Source: Demequina maris (GTDB lineage: Bacteria; Actinomycetota; Actinomycetes; Actinomycetales; Demequinaceae). Taken from it: a stretch of 64,000 nucleotides of DNA. Within the stretch, counting starts at the first letter, position 1; each line of letters starts with the position of its first letter. Positions 63,704 through 64,000 of this stretch are shown piece by piece. The DNA lies in NCBI RefSeq assembly GCF_000971155.1, contig NZ_BBLX01000002.1:62001-126000 (forward strand), written 5' to 3'. The notes beneath the pieces are model-generated. The model made no database searches. It worked only from the letters and a program-made list of their open reading frames with translations, and was not told where the DNA came from. The position numbers and the translations under genes were made by a program.

Positions 63704-64000
63704 CTACGCGCGGGCACGCACCTTGCGTCGGGCCGGTGCGCCCACGGGCGCCGCGCCGGGCAGCATCGCGAACAGCCGGTCGAACACGTTGACGCGGTCG
63801 AACTGCATCGCGTGCTCGCGCGCGCGGCCCTCCCACCACTCGGCATCCGCCTCGTCCATGCCCGCGGCGCACACGTTCAGCGCCACGGTGAGCGCGGACG
63901 GGTCGCCGGAGGGCACCACCACGGCCGTGTCGCCCACGGCCTCGAGGATCCCGCCCGTGTCGCACGTGATGACGGGGCCGCCGCCCGCGAGCATCTTCTC
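63704..64000 (-). CDS. Glycosyltransferase (GT4-like), C-terminal fragment
   Basis: Only the C-terminal 98 codons are in the window; the gene continues past the right edge. The visible KMLAGGGPVITCDTGGILEAV, DTAVVVPSGDPSALTVAL fits the donor-binding end of GT-B glycosyltransferases (the usual E-A-x-G-x-P region: GGPVI...GG). A helical tail and a basic end (RRKVRARA) follow. The sugar and acceptor cannot be told. Confidence 0.75.
   Translation of the reverse strand, partial: EKMLAGGGPVITCDTGGILEAVGDTAVVVPSGDPSALTVALNVCAAGMDEADAEWWEGRAREHAMQFDRVNVFDRLFAMLPGAAPVGAPARRKVRARA

Overview
The window is about 72% GC, with C- and G-ending codons, a senX3-regX3-phoU-pst locus, mycobacterial-type serC, IdeR/DtxR, CarD, a WXG100 protein, DUF3263, DUF3027, DUF4031 and DUF4032 genes, and a moeA-rimJ-membrane protein cluster. 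This combination points to an Actinomycetota chromosome, probably Micrococcales (Demequina or Cellulomonas-like). Genus is inference only. About 60 protein genes, two tRNAs and no rRNA, prophage, complete IS or CRISPR array are visible.

Layout. 1-7.4 kb: the 3' end of gpmA, then phosphate sensing (phoU, divergent senX3-regX3) and the Pst importer (pstS-pstC-pstA-pstB) behind a PHO box. 7.4-14 kb: an orphan lipoprotein, carD-ispD-ispF (MEP isoprenoid pathway), cysS, rlmB and a DUF4032 protein. 14-19.6 kb: a MsiK/UgpC-type sugar ATPase, a membrane Ser/Thr kinase, a MauE-DsbA-like redox pair, tRNA-Thr and ung. 19.7-28.9 kb: DUF3263, a LytR_C protein, groEL with two HrcA sites, small conserved genes, a WXG100 protein, a cold-shock protein, DUF3027, an MFS carrier, a CAP protein and serC. 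28.9-34.4 kb: manA, ugd, dtxR/ideR, an NlpC/P60 hydrolase, an aldo/keto reductase and tRNA-Arg. 34.4-39.9 kb: a metal P-type ATPase fused to a hemerythrin domain, a lycopene-cyclase-like protein, a ROK regulator and a small sortase-like secreted protein. 40-50.5 kb: an accessory catabolic island with a GntR regulator, an NMT1/SsuA-type ABC importer, and the lower 4-oxalomesaconate pathway (aldolase, tautomerase, dehydrogenase, LigJ hydratase), followed by an Old Yellow Enzyme-type reductase. 50.5-53.2 kb: two tandem MFS paralogues. 53.4-61.4 kb: a 1397-residue helicase/nuclease-like protein with degenerate motifs, then fmdB, 5-FCL, moeA/glp, rimJ and a GlpR-like membrane protein. 61.7-64 kb: a secreted beta-helix protein and the end of a glycosyltransferase.

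Three sequence-level features stand out. (1) The 10-mer GGACGATGCG (or its complement CGCATCGTCC) occurs about 48 times, roughly once per 1.3 kb, in both orientations equally. It is enriched between genes, and within genes it mostly sits in the frame giving Asp-Asp-Ala or Ala-Ser-Ser. Its density resembles DNA-uptake or genome-marking sequences. (2) Five intergenic elements of exactly 109 bp share 17-bp terminal inverted repeats (GTGCGCCTCTCCACACA) but have diverged interiors, like a REP/MITE family. Other inverted-repeat elements occur at 12.45, 22.63 and 40.06 kb. (3) At least 14 genes have a TANNNT -10 box 6-8 nt before the start codon and no Shine-Dalgarno sequence, so they are probably leaderless.

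In the catabolic island the palindrome ATTGTCGACAAT lies both upstream of gntR and upstream of the transporter operon. This predicts autoregulation plus control of uptake and degradation. No ring-cleavage dioxygenase is present, so the substrate entering the pathway is unknown.
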